From the NCBI RefSeq assembly GCF_007845675.1, contig NZ_VOBR01000021.1, positions 62,001 to 126,000 of the forward strand: 64,000 nucleotides of DNA. Reading direction: 5' to 3'. This document shows positions 63,297 to 64,000 of the stretch, one piece after another. How positions within the stretch are numbered: position 1 is the stretch's first letter; the number at the start of each line of letters is the position of its first letter. The notes beneath the pieces were generated by a model, which made no database searches, was not told the DNA's origin, and was given only the letters and a program-made list of their open reading frames with translations. This DNA is from Lentzea tibetensis. Lineage in GTDB: Bacteria; Actinomycetota; Actinomycetes; Mycobacteriales; Pseudonocardiaceae. A program made the translations under genes and the position numbers.

Positions 63297-64000
63297 TCAG
63301 CGGGAGCGGCGGTAGGCCTCGACCGTCGCTTCCGCGCACCGCCGCCAGGTGAACTCGGCCGCGTGCGCGCGCCGGGCCGCCTGCGAGACGGTGGTCGCCG
63401 GCGCCGCGACGGCGTCGGCGAGCGCCACCTTCAACGCCTCGACATCGCCGACGGGCACGTGCGTGGCGTGCCCACCGGCCACCTCGCGCAGCGCCGGTAC
63501 GTCCGAGCACACGACGGGCACGTTGCACGCCAGCGCTTCCAGCACCGGCAGCCCGAAGCCCTCGTCGCGCGACGGCAGCACGAGCACCGACGCGCCCGCG
63601 ACGACGCTGCGCAGGTGCACGTCCGAGAGGTACCCGGTGCGCAGCACGCGTCCGTCCACTCCGGACGGGCCGGGTCCGGTGATCACCAGCGGTGGCAACG
63701 AGGGGTCGGCCGCGTGCGCCTCGATCAGGTACTTGAGGCCCTTGCGCGGACCGCCCGCGCCGACGAACAGCAGGTACTGCTTCGACAACCCGAGCCTGGC
63801 CCGCAGCGCGTCGCTCGGTGGCAGCGCGGCGAACCACGCCGGGTCGACGCCCAGCGGCGTCACCTTGATCTTGTCCGCCGGGATGGAGAACCGTTCCTCC
63901 ACCACGGAAGCGACCGCCCTGGTCGGCGTGCACACGACACCGGCGCGCTGCGCGGAGAGCTTCACCAGCTCGGGCAGCCGCCGGTCGGACGGCGGCAGGT
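63297..64000 (-). CDS. GT4-family glycosyltransferase, partial
   Basis: C-terminal half of a GT-B glycosyltransferase, cut at the right edge (N-terminal part missing). It shows KVTPLGVDPAWF, LLFVGAGGPRKGLKYLIEAH, LVLPSRDEGFGLPVLEALACNVPVVCSDVPALREVAG with the EGFGLPxLEA donor-nucleotide motif, and VEAYRRSR at the end. Likely in wall or capsule sugar synthesis, together with rmlB/rmlD and the LCP proteins on the other side of the accessory island. Confidence 0.9.
   Translation of the reverse strand, partial: LPPSDRRLPELVKLSAQRAGVVCTPTRAVASVVEERFSIPADKIKVTPLGVDPAWFAALPPSDALRARLGLSKQYLLFVGAGGPRKGLKYLIEAHAADPSLPPLVITGPGPSGVDGRVLRTGYLSDVHLRSVVAGASVLVLPSRDEGFGLPVLEALACNVPVVCSDVPALREVAGGHATHVPVGDVEALKVALADAVAAPATTVSQAARRAHAAEFTWRRCAEATVEAYRRSR

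Overview
The window is about 70% GC, uses many GTG starts, and has chains of genes whose stop and start codons overlap (GTGA, ATGA, TGATG). It carries ESX/type VII accessory genes, a long-chain acyl-CoA carboxylase set and a SARP/LAL regulator. This points to a filamentous actinomycete of the Pseudonocardiales (Lentzea, Saccharothrix or Actinosynnema-like). That placement is an inference from gene content. No rRNA, tRNA, CRISPR array, integrase or transposase was recognised.

The backbone is an old actinobacterial block: accA3-like carboxylase, maf, accE, accD, birA, PH-domain protein, GtrA, purK, purE, fadE25-like dehydrogenase, TIGR03089 protein, LCP protein, rmlD. As I remember it, Mycobacterium tuberculosis has the same neighbourhood (about Rv3266c to Rv3285). 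Here the block is opened at several places by accessory modules.

Region by region: 1-2186, divergent glpF and glpD (glycerol use). 2222-5295, an ESX accessory set (EspG, PPE-like, small helical protein) and a DUF3558 lipoprotein. 5302-10688, GNAT, HAD and DUF1707 genes, the biotin carboxylase subunit, two anchored or secreted unknowns and maf. 10867-15595, a dicarboxylate-type symporter and an AraC/VOC/UvrA2 operon, between maf and accE. 15639-20842, accE, accD, birA, PH protein, HMG-CoA lyase, GNAT and MaoC. 20945-24504, an ESX toxin module (YbaB-like, WXG100, TNT NAD-glycohydrolase toxin, immunity protein). 24509-32889, a HisN-type phosphatase, a two-component system, a pentapeptide-repeat membrane protein, two GtrA paralogues, a sigma factor fused to a zinc anti-sigma domain, a transmembrane region and an outer domain, and a degenerate GGDEF protein. 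32940-38858, a GntR-controlled double ABC operon and an epimerase/HTH pair. 38861-40404, a DUF222/HNH element with long inverted repeats whose ends fold into covarying hairpins. 40478-43392, purK, purE and acyl-CoA dehydrogenase. 43545-46444, small stress and regulatory genes, including an ArsR-ArsC fusion. 46591-52410, DoxX, TIGR03089, two LCP proteins, rmlB and rmlD (wall polysaccharide).

The most novel part is 53357-62683. A MIO-type aromatic amino acid lyase or aminomutase is followed by an alcohol dehydrogenase, a free-standing AMP ligase, a two-domain carrier protein, an SDR and a flavin monooxygenase-like protein. All are on the plus strand and translationally coupled, and a SARP/LAL regulator faces them. 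No PKS, NRPS condensation or release enzyme is present, so the cassette looks like a compact route to a carrier-bound aryl or beta-amino acid unit. A secreted I36-type inhibitor and a glycosyltransferase cut by the window edge close the window.
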